DNA of 64,000 nt from Streptomyces roseirectus (GCF_014489635.1 NZ_CP060828.1:1302001-1366000); one strand, 5' to 3'. Shown: positions 27,937-36,386, counted from the stretch's first letter. Notes: generated from the sequence alone by a model not told the origin. Translations and numbers: made by a program.

Positions 27937-27950
27937 AGAAAGCGCTTACC
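27937..27950. promoter_or_regulatory. Second LacI-family-type site upstream of pectate lyase
   Basis: AGAAAGCGCTTACC has the AAGCGCTT palindrome core of LacI-family operators but lacks the CebR flanks. It lies about 140 bp before the pectate lyase start, so a different repressor may act here. Confidence 0.45.
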
Positions 27951-28089
27951 CCCTACGTTCCGTTCAGCGATGTGATCGAGCCGCTCCCCAGTTGCCCATA
28001 AAGGTCGCCTCGCGCATGCACCAGCGTTCAACATCACGTTTTCTGTTCACGGATATGTGCTACATGTCCTCGTGAAGGGACGCCCCCAC

Positions 28090-28917
28090 ATGCGTACACA
28101 TCCCCTCGCCCGCAGAGCCGCGCCGGCCTCGCCGGTCGGGTTCGGCGCCGGGACGACCGGTGGCGGCGGCGCCTCGGCGGTGACCGTCTCGACCTTGGCC
28201 GCGTTCACGTCGGCGGTGACGGACGCCGGTTCGAAGGTCGTGCGGGTCAACGGCCTGATCACGCTGGACGGTCAGGTCGACGTCGGGTCCAACACGACGG
28301 TCCTGGGCGTCGGTTCGTCGTCCGGGTTCAAGGGTGGCGGGCTGCGGCTGAAGAACGTCACGAACGTCGTGATCCGCAACCTCGACATCAGCAAGCCGCC
28401 GGCGCCCGCCGACGGCGTCGAGGTGCAGCGCTCGACGAAGGTGTGGATCGACCACAACTCCTTCTCCGCCGACCGCAGTCACGACCAGGACCACTTCAAG
28501 GGGTCGCTCGTCGGGCACAGCGACAAGAACTCCGCCGAGGACACCGGGCACTTGAGGGTGACGTACCACCACAACCTGTTCAGCGACGTGTACTCGCGCA
28601 TCCCCAGCCTGCGGTTCGGGACCGGGCACTTCTACGACAACCACGTGACCGGCGCGGAGACCGCCGTGCACTCGCGGATGGGCGCGCAGATGCTCGTCGA
28701 GAACAACGTCTTCCGGAACACGAAGGTCGCGGTGACGACGAGTCGGAGCAGTGACGTCGACGGGTTCGCGAACCTGCGCGGGAGCGATCTCGGGGGAGCC
28801 GCCACCGAGATCTCGCGGACCGGGTCGTTCACGTCGCCGCCGTACGGGTACACGGCCGAGCCGGCGTCGACGGTCGTCGCGTCGGTGGCGGCGGGGGCGG
28901 GGGCCGGGAAGCTCTGA
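28090..28917 (+). CDS. PL1-family pectate lyase with damaged signal peptide and core
   Basis: This is 275 residues of a PL1 parallel beta-helix: 'NTTVLGVGSS', 'VVIRNLDIS', 'KVWIDHNSF', 'HLRVTYHHNLFSDVYSRIPSLRFG' and 'SRMGAQMLVENNVFRN' are all present. Two things are odd. The N-terminus (MRTHPLARRAAPASPVGFG) goes straight from the basic region to the mature protein, without the hydrophobic core of a signal peptide. And where the family normally has a 'YYDGLLDIT...VTVSWN...FHDHYK' segment after the 'DRxHD' motif, this protein reads 'DRSHDQDHFKGSLVGHSDK', a loss of roughly 25-28 residues that include calcium-binding acidic residues. It is probably inactive or not exported, unless the assembly is wrong. 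Confidence 0.75.
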   Translation: MRTHPLARRAAPASPVGFGAGTTGGGGASAVTVSTLAAFTSAVTDAGSKVVRVNGLITLDGQVDVGSNTTVLGVGSSSGFKGGGLRLKNVTNVVIRNLDISKPPAPADGVEVQRSTKVWIDHNSFSADRSHDQDHFKGSLVGHSDKNSAEDTGHLRVTYHHNLFSDVYSRIPSLRFGTGHFYDNHVTGAETAVHSRMGAQMLVENNVFRNTKVAVTTSRSSDVDGFANLRGSDLGGAATEISRTGSFTSPPYGYTAEPASTVVASVAAGAGAGKL

Positions 28918-29015
28918 GTTTCCCTCAGCCCCGGCATCTCTCCAACAGGCGTTTCTCCAGCGGGTGTTCCTCCCGCAGGTGTTTCACTCCCCAACTGAAA
29001 GAAGGCGTACGGGAC

Positions 29016-29804
29016 ATGACTTCTTTAGCGCGCGCGGCCGGCGGTGGGCTCGCCGCACTCTCGCTCTCGATTGGCATGATCATGACTAGCGGGGCGGCGT
29101 CTCCCGCGCAGGCGGCGACCTGGCCGTCCGCCAACGGGAGCCAGGGCGTCTCCTCGACCATCCCGGTCTCCGGCACCAAGGACTACGGGATGAAGCGGCT
29201 CTACGGCACCGGGGCGCTCGGCACCGACAACCAGGGCGAGGACCAGGGGCCGATCCTCGAACTCGCCGCCGGGGCCGTCCTCAAGAACGTCATCCTCGGC
29301 GCGCCCGCCGCCGACGGGATCCACTGCAAGGGCAGTTGCACGCTCCAGAACGTCTGGTGGGAGGACGTCGGCGAGGACGCCGCGACCTTCCGGGGCTCGT
29401 CCTCCTCGAACGTCTACACCGTCTCAGGCGGGGGCGCCCGCGCCGCCAGCGACAAGGTGTTCCAGTTCAACGGCGCCGGGACGCTCAACGTGTCCAACTT
29501 CGCCGTCCAGAACTTCGGGACGTTCGTGCGGTCCTGCGGGAACTGCTCCACGCAGTACAAGCGGACCATCAACCTCAACACGATCGAGGCGACGTACTCC
29601 GGCGGGAAGCTCGTCGGCATCAACACCAACTACGGCGACAGCGCGACCCTGCGGCGCGTCACCATCGTCGGCGACAGCGGGCGCAAGATCGTGCCCTGCC
29701 AGAAGTACATCGGCAACAACTCCGGCAAGGAGCCGTCCACCAACGGGTCCGGGCCCGACGGGACGTACTGCAAGTACGCGACGTCGGACGTCACCTACCG
29801 GTAG
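29016..29804 (+). CDS. Secreted PL3-family pectate lyase
   Basis: This is a 262-residue pectate lyase of family 3. The signal peptide is about residues 1-33 (LSIGMIMTSGAASPAQA). The family motifs 'AADGIHCKGSCTLQNVWWEDVGEDAATF' and 'VQNFGTFVRSCGNCS' are present, with cysteines typical of PL3. It cleaves de-esterified pectin by beta-elimination outside the cell. The start is ATG at 29016 with GAAAGAAGG upstream. It lies 98 bp after the PL1 gene and is probably in the same pectin-degradation unit; unlike PL1 it looks intact. Confidence 0.9.
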   Translation: MTSLARAAGGGLAALSLSIGMIMTSGAASPAQAATWPSANGSQGVSSTIPVSGTKDYGMKRLYGTGALGTDNQGEDQGPILELAAGAVLKNVILGAPAADGIHCKGSCTLQNVWWEDVGEDAATFRGSSSSNVYTVSGGGARAASDKVFQFNGAGTLNVSNFAVQNFGTFVRSCGNCSTQYKRTINLNTIEATYSGGKLVGINTNYGDSATLRRVTIVGDSGRKIVPCQKYIGNNSGKEPSTNGSGPDGTYCKYATSDVTYR

Positions 29805-29866
29805 CTCCCCCCACGGGGCCCCGGCCGCACGCAGCGCACCCGCACGGTGTTGCGCGCGGCCGGGTG

Positions 29867-30595
29867 TTGGGGGTTGGGGGTTGGGGGTTGGGGGGAGCCG
29901 GGCCGGTCGGGAATCGGACGTCGGTGCCGGGCGGGCCGTCACCCTCGCCCTCCCGGCGCGGGCCGTCGCAACTCACCTTCCCCGCGCGGGCTCTCACTCT
30001 CGCCTTCCCTGCGCGGGCCGGCGCCCTCGCCCTGCCTGCGCGGGCCGGCGCCCTCGCTCTCGCCCTCCCCGCGCGGACCGCCGCCCTCGCCCTGCCTGCG
30101 CGGGCCGTCGCCCTCGCTCTCATCCTCCCCGCGCAGGCCGTCGCAACTCGCTGGCGCGCAGCCCTGTTCGACCCGCCGCCCTCACCGGCCGCCGCCCTCC
30201 CGGGCTTTGTCACCGCCCCGACGGGCACCCCGCCCACCCCTCAACCCCGGCGGGCCCCCCGCCCACCCCCTCGGCTCCGGCGAGCATCCCGTCCCCCTCG
30301 GCCCAACCACGGATCTCACCCCGTCCGCCCCTCGCCCCCGGCGGCACCCCATCCACCTCCTCGGCCCCGGCGCGGATCTCAGCCCGGCCGCCCCTCGCCC
30401 CCAGCGGGCACCCCGCCCGCCCCCGGCAGGCATCCCGTCCCCCTCGGCCCAACCACGGATCTCAGCCCATCCACCCCCTCGCCTCCGGCGGGCATCCCGC
30501 CCACCCCTCGGCCCCGGCGCGGATCTCACCCCGTCCACCCCCTCGCCCCCCCGGCGCGGACCTCAGCCCGGCCGGTCCCCGGCCCCCTCGCGCGG
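29867..30595. repeat. Repeat-rich gene-free island
   Basis: This roughly 750-bp stretch contains no supportable gene. It starts with four TTGGGGG copies (29867-29895), a potential G-quadruplex. About 29930-30160 holds alternating 27- and 33-bp units built on CGCGGGCCGGCGCCCTCGCC. About 30180-30595 holds longer C-rich repeats, including an identical 35-bp block at 30284 and 30430. Reading frames through it are low-complexity PARA/ALAL or PRPP strings without a start context. Confidence 0.7.
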
Positions 30596-31315
30596 TCGGC
30601 TCGTGAACTCCTCGCGGTAGGCGGCGTAGGCCGTGCGCAGGGAGTCGGCGGGCCAGGTGGGGGGCAGGAGGGCGGTGGGGAGGGCGGGGTCGGTGCGGAG
30701 GTGGCGGACGATGGCGGTGTAGGTGGTGAAGCGGGCGGCGGGGGTGGTGGCGTGGGTGGCGTGGTGGAGGAGGGTTTCGGCGGTGGCCTGCCATGTCGTC
30801 AACGGCCAGAGGGTGGCCGCGAGTTCCAGGGGCGGGGTGGCCGGCCGGGAGGTGAAGCGGGTGACGTCGTGGAGGTGGGGCGGCCACGGGCGGCACAGGT
30901 TCGCCGGGCGGAGCCAGACGCCCTCGCGGAGTTCCGCGAGCCGCAGGGACGTCAACTCGGCTCGGAGGTCGGCGCGTTGGGCAGCGGGGCGGCCCGTCGT
31001 GGTGATGACGGCCATCTCCCAGTCGCCGGTCCAGGGGCGGGTCTCGGGGTGCAGCGCGGCGTCCTGGCGCCGGCGGCGTTCCAGGAGGCGGTCGCTGAGG
31101 CCGTAGACGGCGCCGGTGCGGCGGAGGTCGCCGGCGGTGGTCATCCGGCTGAGGGCGGCCCGCAGGGTGGACCCGCCGATGCCGAACGGCTCGACGAGGC
31201 GGACGAGTTCGCGCACCGGCAGCTCCGGCGGTTGCGCCCCGAGCAGCAGGCTCAGGACGACCGACCGCGCGGACAGCGGTCGCAGCCCCGTCTCCTCCGT
31301 CACATCCCTGCGCAT
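30563..31315 (-). CDS. PaaX family transcriptional regulator
   Basis: This is a 250-residue PaaX-type regulator. The N-terminal winged helix reads 'RPLSARSVVLSLLLGAQPPELPVRELVRLVEPFGIGGSTLRAALSRM', followed by 'GAVYGLSDRLLERRRRQD', the family signature, and a C-terminal effector domain. PaaX proteins bind phenylacetyl-CoA or related thioesters and repress aromatic or acyl-CoA catabolism. The start is ATG at 31315; the upstream codons to 31393 run into the divergent promoter. It is divergent from an acyl-CoA dehydrogenase gene, its likely target. The 3' end enters the repeat island. Confidence 0.85.
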   Translation of the reverse strand: MRRDVTEETGLRPLSARSVVLSLLLGAQPPELPVRELVRLVEPFGIGGSTLRAALSRMTTAGDLRRTGAVYGLSDRLLERRRRQDAALHPETRPWTGDWEMAVITTTGRPAAQRADLRAELTSLRLAELREGVWLRPANLCRPWPPHLHDVTRFTSRPATPPLELAATLWPLTTWQATAETLLHHATHATTPAARFTTYTAIVRHLRTDPALPTALLPPTWPADSLRTAYAAYREEFTSRPREGAGDRPG

Positions 31316-31340
31316 GGGGACGTACTCTACGACCACTCCT

Positions 31341-31358
31341 TGTTGCGCTATTGCTACA
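31341..31358. promoter_or_regulatory. Operator palindrome between paaX-like and aidB-like genes
   Basis: TGTTGC at 31341-31346 and GCTACA at 31353-31358 form an 18-bp imperfect palindrome, TGTNGC-N6-GCNACA. It sits in the 62-bp space between the divergent regulator and acyl-CoA dehydrogenase genes. It is the obvious candidate site for the PaaX-type regulator. Confidence 0.55.
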
Positions 31359-31377
31359 GCCGCAGCACGAGCGCAAC

Positions 31378-33036
31378 ATGAAGGCCATGACACCGACTCC
31401 GGCGCCGCAGACGACCCACGACGTCACGAACCAGCCACCGCCCCTCGCCCCCTACGACGCCTCCGCCGATCCCGCCCTCCTGGAGGGCCTGCGCCGCGAG
31501 GGCGCCGGGTGGGCCGAGGCGGACGTCCGCGCGCTGGGCCGGCGCGCCGGGAGCGTGGCGGCGCAGGAGTGGGGCGACCTGGCCAACCGCCACGAACCCG
31601 AACTGCGCACGCACGACCGCTACGGCCACCGCGTGGACGAGGTCGACTTCCACCCGAGCTGGCACTCCCTGATGGACGTCGCCGTCACCGAGGGCCTGGC
31701 GGGCGCCGCGTGGGCGGACGACCGTCCCGGCGCGCACGTCGCGCGTACGGCGGGCGGTCTGGTGTGGAACCACACGGAGGCGGGCCACGGCTGCCCGGTG
31801 TCGATGACGTACGCCGCCGTCCCGGCCCTGCGCCACCAGCCGGACCTCGCGAAGGTGTACGAGCCGCTGCTCACCGCGCGCGTGTACGACCCCGGCCTGC
31901 GCGCGCCCGCCGAGAAGCGCGGGATCCTCGCCGGGATGGGCATGACGGAGAAGCAGGGCGGTTCGGACGTCCGGACGAACACGACGTCCGCCGTGCCGTC
32001 CGCCGAGCCCGGCGTGTACGTCCTGCGGGGCCACAAGTGGTTCACGTCGGCTCCGATGTGCGACGTGTTCCTGGTGCTCGCGCAGGCCCCCGGCGGGCTG
32101 TCCTGCTTCCTCGTGCCGCGCGTGCTGCCCGACGGCACCCGCAACCCGTTCCGGATCCAGCGCCTCAAGGACAAGCTCGGCAACCGCTCCAACGCGTCGT
32201 CCGAGCCGGAGTTCGACGGCACGCACGCGTGGCTGGTCGGGGCGGAGGGGCAGGGCGTCAAGACGATCATCGACATGGTCAACTGCACGCGTCTGGACTG
32301 CGTGATGGCGACGGCGACCCTGATGCGCAGGACCCTCGTCGAGGCGGGCCACCACGTCCGGCACCGCACCGCCTTCCGCGCGCGCCTGATCGACCAGCCC
32401 CTCATGCGCAACGTCCTGGCCGACCTGGCGCTGGAGTCCGAGGCCGCGACGACGCTCACCCTGCGGCTCGCGGGCGCGGCCGACCGCGCCGCGCGCGGGG
32501 ACGCCGGGGAGCGGGCCTTCCGGCGCATCGCCACGGCCGTCGGCAAGTACTGGGTGACCAAGCGGGGCCCGGCCTTCACCGCCGAGGCCCTGGAGTGCCT
32601 GGGCGGCAACGGGTACGTCGAGGACTCCGGGATGCCCCGGCACTACCGGGAGGCGCCCCTGCTGTCGATCTGGGAGGGCTCGGGCAACGTCAACGCGCTC
32701 GACGTCCTGCGCGCGCTGGCCCGGGACGCGGACACCCGGGACGCGTACGTCGCGGAACTCGCGCTCGCGCGCGGGGCGGACGCCCGTCTCGACGCGGCCC
32801 ACGCGCGCGTGGAGCGTCTGCTGGCCGGGGCGTCCGAGACGCAGGCGCGTCGTGTCGTCGAGTCGATGGCGCTCACCCTCCAGGCGTCCCTGCTGGTGCG
32901 GCACGCGCCCGCTGCCGTCGCCGACGCGTTCTGCGCGACCCGGCTCGACGGCGACTGGGGGCACTCCTTCGGCACGCTGCCCGACTCTGCGGACCTCGGC
33001 ACGATCCTCGACCGGGCGCTGCCCGAGACGGTCTGA
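31378..33036 (+). CDS. AidB-like acyl-CoA dehydrogenase
   Basis: This is a 552-residue flavoprotein of the acyl-CoA dehydrogenase superfamily, AidB / long form. Seen are 'GMGMTEKQGGSDVRTN' (flavin-binding segment), 'HKWFTSAPMCD', 'RLKDKLGNRSNAS' and 'ECLGGNGYVEDSGMPR', all diagnostic of the AidB/isovaleryl-type branch. It might oxidise an acyl-CoA or act in the alkylation response; the divergent PaaX regulator favours acyl-CoA catabolism. I start at the ATG at 31378; an ATG at 31387 is also possible. Confidence 0.88.
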   Translation: MKAMTPTPAPQTTHDVTNQPPPLAPYDASADPALLEGLRREGAGWAEADVRALGRRAGSVAAQEWGDLANRHEPELRTHDRYGHRVDEVDFHPSWHSLMDVAVTEGLAGAAWADDRPGAHVARTAGGLVWNHTEAGHGCPVSMTYAAVPALRHQPDLAKVYEPLLTARVYDPGLRAPAEKRGILAGMGMTEKQGGSDVRTNTTSAVPSAEPGVYVLRGHKWFTSAPMCDVFLVLAQAPGGLSCFLVPRVLPDGTRNPFRIQRLKDKLGNRSNASSEPEFDGTHAWLVGAEGQGVKTIIDMVNCTRLDCVMATATLMRRTLVEAGHHVRHRTAFRARLIDQPLMRNVLADLALESEAATTLTLRLAGAADRAARGDAGERAFRRIATAVGKYWVTKRGPAFTAEALECLGGNGYVEDSGMPRHYREAPLLSIWEGSGNVNALDVLRALARDADTRDAYVAELALARGADARLDAAHARVERLLAGASETQARRVVESMALTLQASLLVRHAPAAVADAFCATRLDGDWGHSFGTLPDSADLGTILDRALPETV

Positions 33037-33103
33037 CGTCCCGTTTCCGATAAGTCACCCTCCGCCGCTGCCACCCCGGCCCGCTACCCGCCCCGTCTGC
33101 CCC

Positions 33104-33721
33104 TCACCCCGTCTGCCGCCGCCCCCACAGCGGGTCGAAGCGGGCCCACTCCACCCCCCACTGCTCCACCCGGCGCCGCTCCAGCCGGCCCCGGAGCAGG
33201 CGGCCGGTGACGAAGGGGATCGCGGCGGAGGTCGCGCCGGCGAGGGTGCCGACGAGGGTGGAGCGCAGGCGGGCCTGCGCGGGGGTGGTCGGCTCGGTGA
33301 CGAGGCGCCCCCGCGCGTCGGTCCAGACGTCGACGTGGGTCCCGGCGGGGCTGCCCGCGGCGACGCGGACCTGCCCGGTGCGGGGCGTGCCGTCGGGGCC
33401 GGGCCAGGTGACCCTGGTCCAGAGGTGTTCCGTCCGGGCGGGGCTCTCCGGCTCGGCGGCGGGCGGCGGTGCCGACTCCGTGAGGGTCCCCTCGACCGTG
33501 TGCCACTCGGCGCGCTCGCGCGCGAGCCCCCGTTCCATGCTGCTCGCGGCGGCCCACCCGGCGAGGACGCCGGCGCATACGGCGAACGTCCAGGCGCCCA
33601 GCAGCACCCACGCCTCGACGACGTCGGAGCGCCGCTTGAGCGGATTGCGCCGCCAGCGCCAGAGCAGCACCGGCGGACGCCCGCCGCGCCCCAGCCACAT
33701 CCCCGGACCACGGAACGCCAT
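33104..33721 (-). CDS. Rv1733c-like membrane protein
   Basis: This is a 205-residue membrane protein of the Rv1733c-like group. It has an N-terminal 'WRWRRNPLKRRSDVVEAWVLLGAWTFAVCAGVLAGWAAA' (basic region then membrane helix), a central soluble stretch 'TRVTWPGPDGTPRTGQVRV', and a second helix near residue 160. Function is unknown; it probably resides in the membrane with a large outer loop. The start is ATG at 33721 with GAGGAGGAAGG upstream. The 272 bp to the next gene hold both divergent promoters. Confidence 0.75.
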   Translation of the reverse strand: MAFRGPGMWLGRGGRPPVLLWRWRRNPLKRRSDVVEAWVLLGAWTFAVCAGVLAGWAAASSMERGLARERAEWHTVEGTLTESAPPPAAEPESPARTEHLWTRVTWPGPDGTPRTGQVRVAAGSPAGTHVDVWTDARGRLVTEPTTPAQARLRSTLVGTLAGATSAAIPFVTGRLLRGRLERRRVEQWGVEWARFDPLWGRRQTG

Positions 33722-33993
33722 CGAAGCCTTCCTCCTCATGAGCACGCGAACATCCCCCGACCGCACTCCCATACGAAGCGGGCCGCCCGGATGCTCAGGG
33801 CGAGACCTGTGACCCGACGTTCCCACGCACCCCGCCACCCGCGCAGGCGACCGTGGAAATGTGGTCCACGACGCATGCTCGAAACTCTGTCCGACGCCGC
33901 TGACCTGCGGCGACGCGGGCTCCGGAGGTCAGTGTCAGTGGTGGGGTGCAGACTGGCCGAGCTGGGACAAGGACGTCGCGGAGGTGACCGGAA

Positions 33994-35082
33994 ATGACCG
34001 AGGTGCTGCTCGCCGTGGGGACCCGCAAGGGGCTGTTCATCGGGCGCGGGAGAAACGGCGCGGACTGGGAGTTCGACGAGAGTCCGTACTTCAACGCGCA
34101 GGCGATCTACTCGGTCGCCATCGACACGAGGGGCCCGTCCCCGCGTCTGCTGGCGGGCGGCGACAGCGCGCACTGGGGCCCGTCGGTCTTCCACTCGGAC
34201 GACCTGGGGCGGACGTGGACGGAGCCGGCCAGGCCCGCGGTGAAGTTCCCGCAGGACACGGAGGCGTCGCTGGAGCGGGTGTGGCAGCTGCACCCGGCGG
34301 CGGCCGAGCCGGGCGTGGTGTACGCGGGTACGGAACCGGCGGCGCTGTACCGCTCGGAGGACCGCGGCGAGAGCTTCGAACTGGTCCGGCCCCTGTGGGA
34401 GCACCCGACGCGTTCGAAGTGGGTGCCGGGCGGCGGCGGGGAGGGCCTGCACACGGTGCTGACGGACGCCAGGGACCCGCGCGTGGTGACGGTCGCGGTC
34501 TCGGCGGCGGGCGTGTTCCGCACGACGGACGGCGGCGCGAGCTGGGCGCCGTCCAACTCGGGCGTCTCGGCGGTGTTCCTGCCGGACCCGGACCCGGAGT
34601 TCGGCCAGTGCGTGCACAAGGTGTCGCGGGACGCGGCGGACCCGGACCGGCTGTACCTCCAGAACCACTGGGGCGTGTACCGCAGTGACGATGGGGGCGC
34701 GCACTGGAAGGACATCGGCGCGGGCCTTCCGTCGACGTTCGGCTTCGCGGTCGCCGCGCACCCGCACCGGGGCGGCACGGCGTACGTCTTCCCGATCACC
34801 GCCGACGCCGACCGCGTCCCCGCCGACCGCCGCTGCCGGGTGTTCCGTACGACGGACGCGGGCGAGACGTGGGAGCCGCTGTCCGCCGGCCTGCCCCAGG
34901 ACGCGCACTACGGCACGGTGCTGCGGGACGCGCTGTGCACGGACGACGCGGACCCGGCGGGCGTCTACTTCGGCAACCGCAACGGCGAGGTGTTCGCCTC
35001 CGCCGACGACGGGGACACCTGGCGGCAGCTCGCCTCACACCTGCCGGACGTCCTGTGCGTACGCGCGGCGGTCGTCGGCTGA
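33994..35082 (+). CDS. Asp-box repeat (BNR/sortilin-type) beta-propeller protein
   Basis: This is a 362-residue cytosolic protein with at least six Asp-box repeats: 'HSDDLGRTW', 'RSEDRGESF', 'RTTDGGASW', 'RSDDGGAHW', 'RTTDAGETW' and 'ASADDGDTW'. Such repeats form sialidase-like or sortilin-like propellers, but the catalytic residues of sialidases are not evident and no signal peptide is seen. It is therefore not safely called a sialidase. The ATG at 33994 follows GGAGGTGACCGGAA. Function is unknown. Confidence 0.82.
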   Translation: MTEVLLAVGTRKGLFIGRGRNGADWEFDESPYFNAQAIYSVAIDTRGPSPRLLAGGDSAHWGPSVFHSDDLGRTWTEPARPAVKFPQDTEASLERVWQLHPAAAEPGVVYAGTEPAALYRSEDRGESFELVRPLWEHPTRSKWVPGGGGEGLHTVLTDARDPRVVTVAVSAAGVFRTTDGGASWAPSNSGVSAVFLPDPDPEFGQCVHKVSRDAADPDRLYLQNHWGVYRSDDGGAHWKDIGAGLPSTFGFAVAAHPHRGGTAYVFPITADADRVPADRRCRVFRTTDAGETWEPLSAGLPQDAHYGTVLRDALCTDDADPAGVYFGNRNGEVFASADDGDTWRQLASHLPDVLCVRAAVVG

Positions 35083-35106
35083 CGCACACCGGGCAACGCC
35101 ACCACA

Positions 35107-35122
35107 TGTGACGTGCGTCACA
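35107..35122. promoter_or_regulatory. Crp-type binding site
   Basis: TGTGACGTGCGTCACA is an exact TGTGA-N6-TCACA palindrome, the consensus of Crp/Fnr-family sites. It lies 320 bp upstream of the SARP start and 20-40 bp downstream of the preceding gene. Streptomyces Crp is known to act on antibiotic cluster activators, so control of the SARP by Crp is plausible. Confidence 0.6.
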
Positions 35123-35275
35123 ATTAACACCCCTGGTGGTGACTCTCGGTGAGCGGATGAGGATCAGCCGCTTTCGGTGCCCGCCAGGGGCCTTTGCCGC
35201 TCATTGACTCTTTGTGGAGCGGGGTGATCCGTCGATTCACAGGTTCCGACGCCCCGTCGGCCCGGGGTCGGTGCA

Positions 35276-35305
35276 TTGACCACCCCCAGGTGAGGGCATT
35301 ACTGT
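35276..35305 (+). promoter_or_regulatory. Predicted promoter of the SARP gene
   Basis: TTGACC at 35276-35281 and TACTGT at 35300-35305 are separated by 18 bp, giving a good housekeeping-type promoter. It predicts a transcript starting near 35312 with an approximately 130-nt leader. The 358-bp stretch between the Asp-box gene and the SARP otherwise holds the Crp site and a leader inverted repeat. Confidence 0.6.
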
Positions 35306-35320
35306 TCGAGAGATGGTAGC

Positions 35321-35396
35321 CACGGGGGAAGTCGCTTCCATATGCAGTCTTTCATGTGCGGTCATCTCCTTCACTTCGATCCGCCATTCCCCCGTG
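35321..35396 (+). promoter_or_regulatory. Inverted repeat in the SARP leader
   Basis: CACGGGGGAA at 35321-35330 pairs perfectly with TTCCCCCGTG at 35387-35396, 56 nt apart. In the predicted SARP mRNA leader this would form a long-range stem ending 44 nt before the start codon, with room for an internal structured loop. It may be a regulatory RNA element. Confidence 0.5.
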
Positions 35397-35440
35397 TCTC
35401 CTCGCGTTTTCGCGCAGCACACTCGGATGTTGGAGTGAGA

Positions 35441-36214
35441 ATGGAGATTCGCCTGCTGGGCTCGTTGGAGATGAGCGACGAGCATATTTCGCTGAACATT
35501 CCCGGGGAGAAGTTACGCGCCATCGTCGCGACTCTGGCCCTGACTCCCCGTCACCCCGTCTCCCGCAATTCCCTCGTCGACGAGCTCTGGGGAGAGAACC
35601 CACCCCGGCACGCCGAGAACTCGCTCCACGGGCACATCGCGCGGCTGCGCCGCATCATCGCGGCCCGCACCGGCACGGGCAGCCTCCGGGACCTGATCAC
35701 GACCTCGACCTTCGGCTACGCGCTCGCGGTGCCGGACCGCGCCGTCGACGCGCTGCACTTCTGCGACCTGGTCCGCAGGGCGGCGCTCCTCCAGGACTCG
35801 GCCCCCGAGGACGCCGTCCGGTTGCTCACCGAGGGGCTGGCGCTGTGGCGCGGCCCCGCGCTGCTCGACACCGGCCACGGCATGCTGTGCCGGATGGCCT
35901 CCACCCGCTTCACGGAGACCCGGCTGACGGCCTACGAGCAGCTTTTCGACGCCCAGTTCGCGCTGGGCAGGTACCGCGGCGCGGTCACCGAACTGGAGCA
36001 ACTGCACGCCCAGTACCCGTTGCGGGAACGCTTCTGCGAGCAGTTGATCACCGCGCTGTACCGTTCCGGCCGGCAGGCCGAAGCGCTCGACGCGTACCAC
36101 CGCACCAGGCAGCGCCTCTCCCAGGGCCTCGGCCTGGAACCGGGCCACGCCCTGCGCACCCGCTTCCAGCAGATCCTCCGCCAGGAACCCCTGACCGGAG
36201 CGGCCGGCTTCTGA
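35441..36214 (+). CDS. SARP family transcriptional activator
   Basis: This is a 257-residue Streptomyces antibiotic regulatory protein. The N-terminal OmpR-type winged helix (about 1-92: 'LRAIVATLALTPRHPVSRNSLVDELWGENPP') is followed by a bacterial transcriptional activation domain (about 95-245, 'LDAYHRTRQRLSQGLGLEPG'). It has no ATPase or sensor domain. Codon 25 (35513-35515) is TTA, so translation should depend on the rare leucyl-tRNA bldA and come on late. The ATG at 35441 has TTGGAG ahead. Two arrays of SARP-like heptamers, at 37481 and 53905, are its likely binding sites. Confidence 0.92.
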   Translation: MEIRLLGSLEMSDEHISLNIPGEKLRAIVATLALTPRHPVSRNSLVDELWGENPPRHAENSLHGHIARLRRIIAARTGTGSLRDLITTSTFGYALAVPDRAVDALHFCDLVRRAALLQDSAPEDAVRLLTEGLALWRGPALLDTGHGMLCRMASTRFTETRLTAYEQLFDAQFALGRYRGAVTELEQLHAQYPLRERFCEQLITALYRSGRQAEALDAYHRTRQRLSQGLGLEPGHALRTRFQQILRQEPLTGAAGF

Positions 36215-36386
36215 CACACCCCGGGCACACGACGGGCGCACACCGGGCACGCACCAGGCACCCGCCGAACACCCGCGACCCGGCGCCCCCGACCCACCAC
36301 CGGGCCAGGGGCGCCGGCCGACACCCCCACCCCGAGCACCGCCCCACAAGCACCACCCCGCAAGCCCCCACACACAAGCCCCCCCC

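Noticed and set aside
29930..30160. 27/33-bp repeats as a CRISPR array
   Set aside because: The units are contiguous and similar, without unique spacers, and there are no cas genes.
29336..31381. 681-codon frame spanning the repeat island and paaX
   Set aside because: It starts inside the pectate lyase gene in another frame and is low-complexity throughout; the PaaX gene on the other strand has family motifs.
33994..35082. Sialidase call for the Asp-box protein
   Set aside because: Asp-boxes are present, but the catalytic Arg triad, Tyr/Glu and a secretion signal were not evident.
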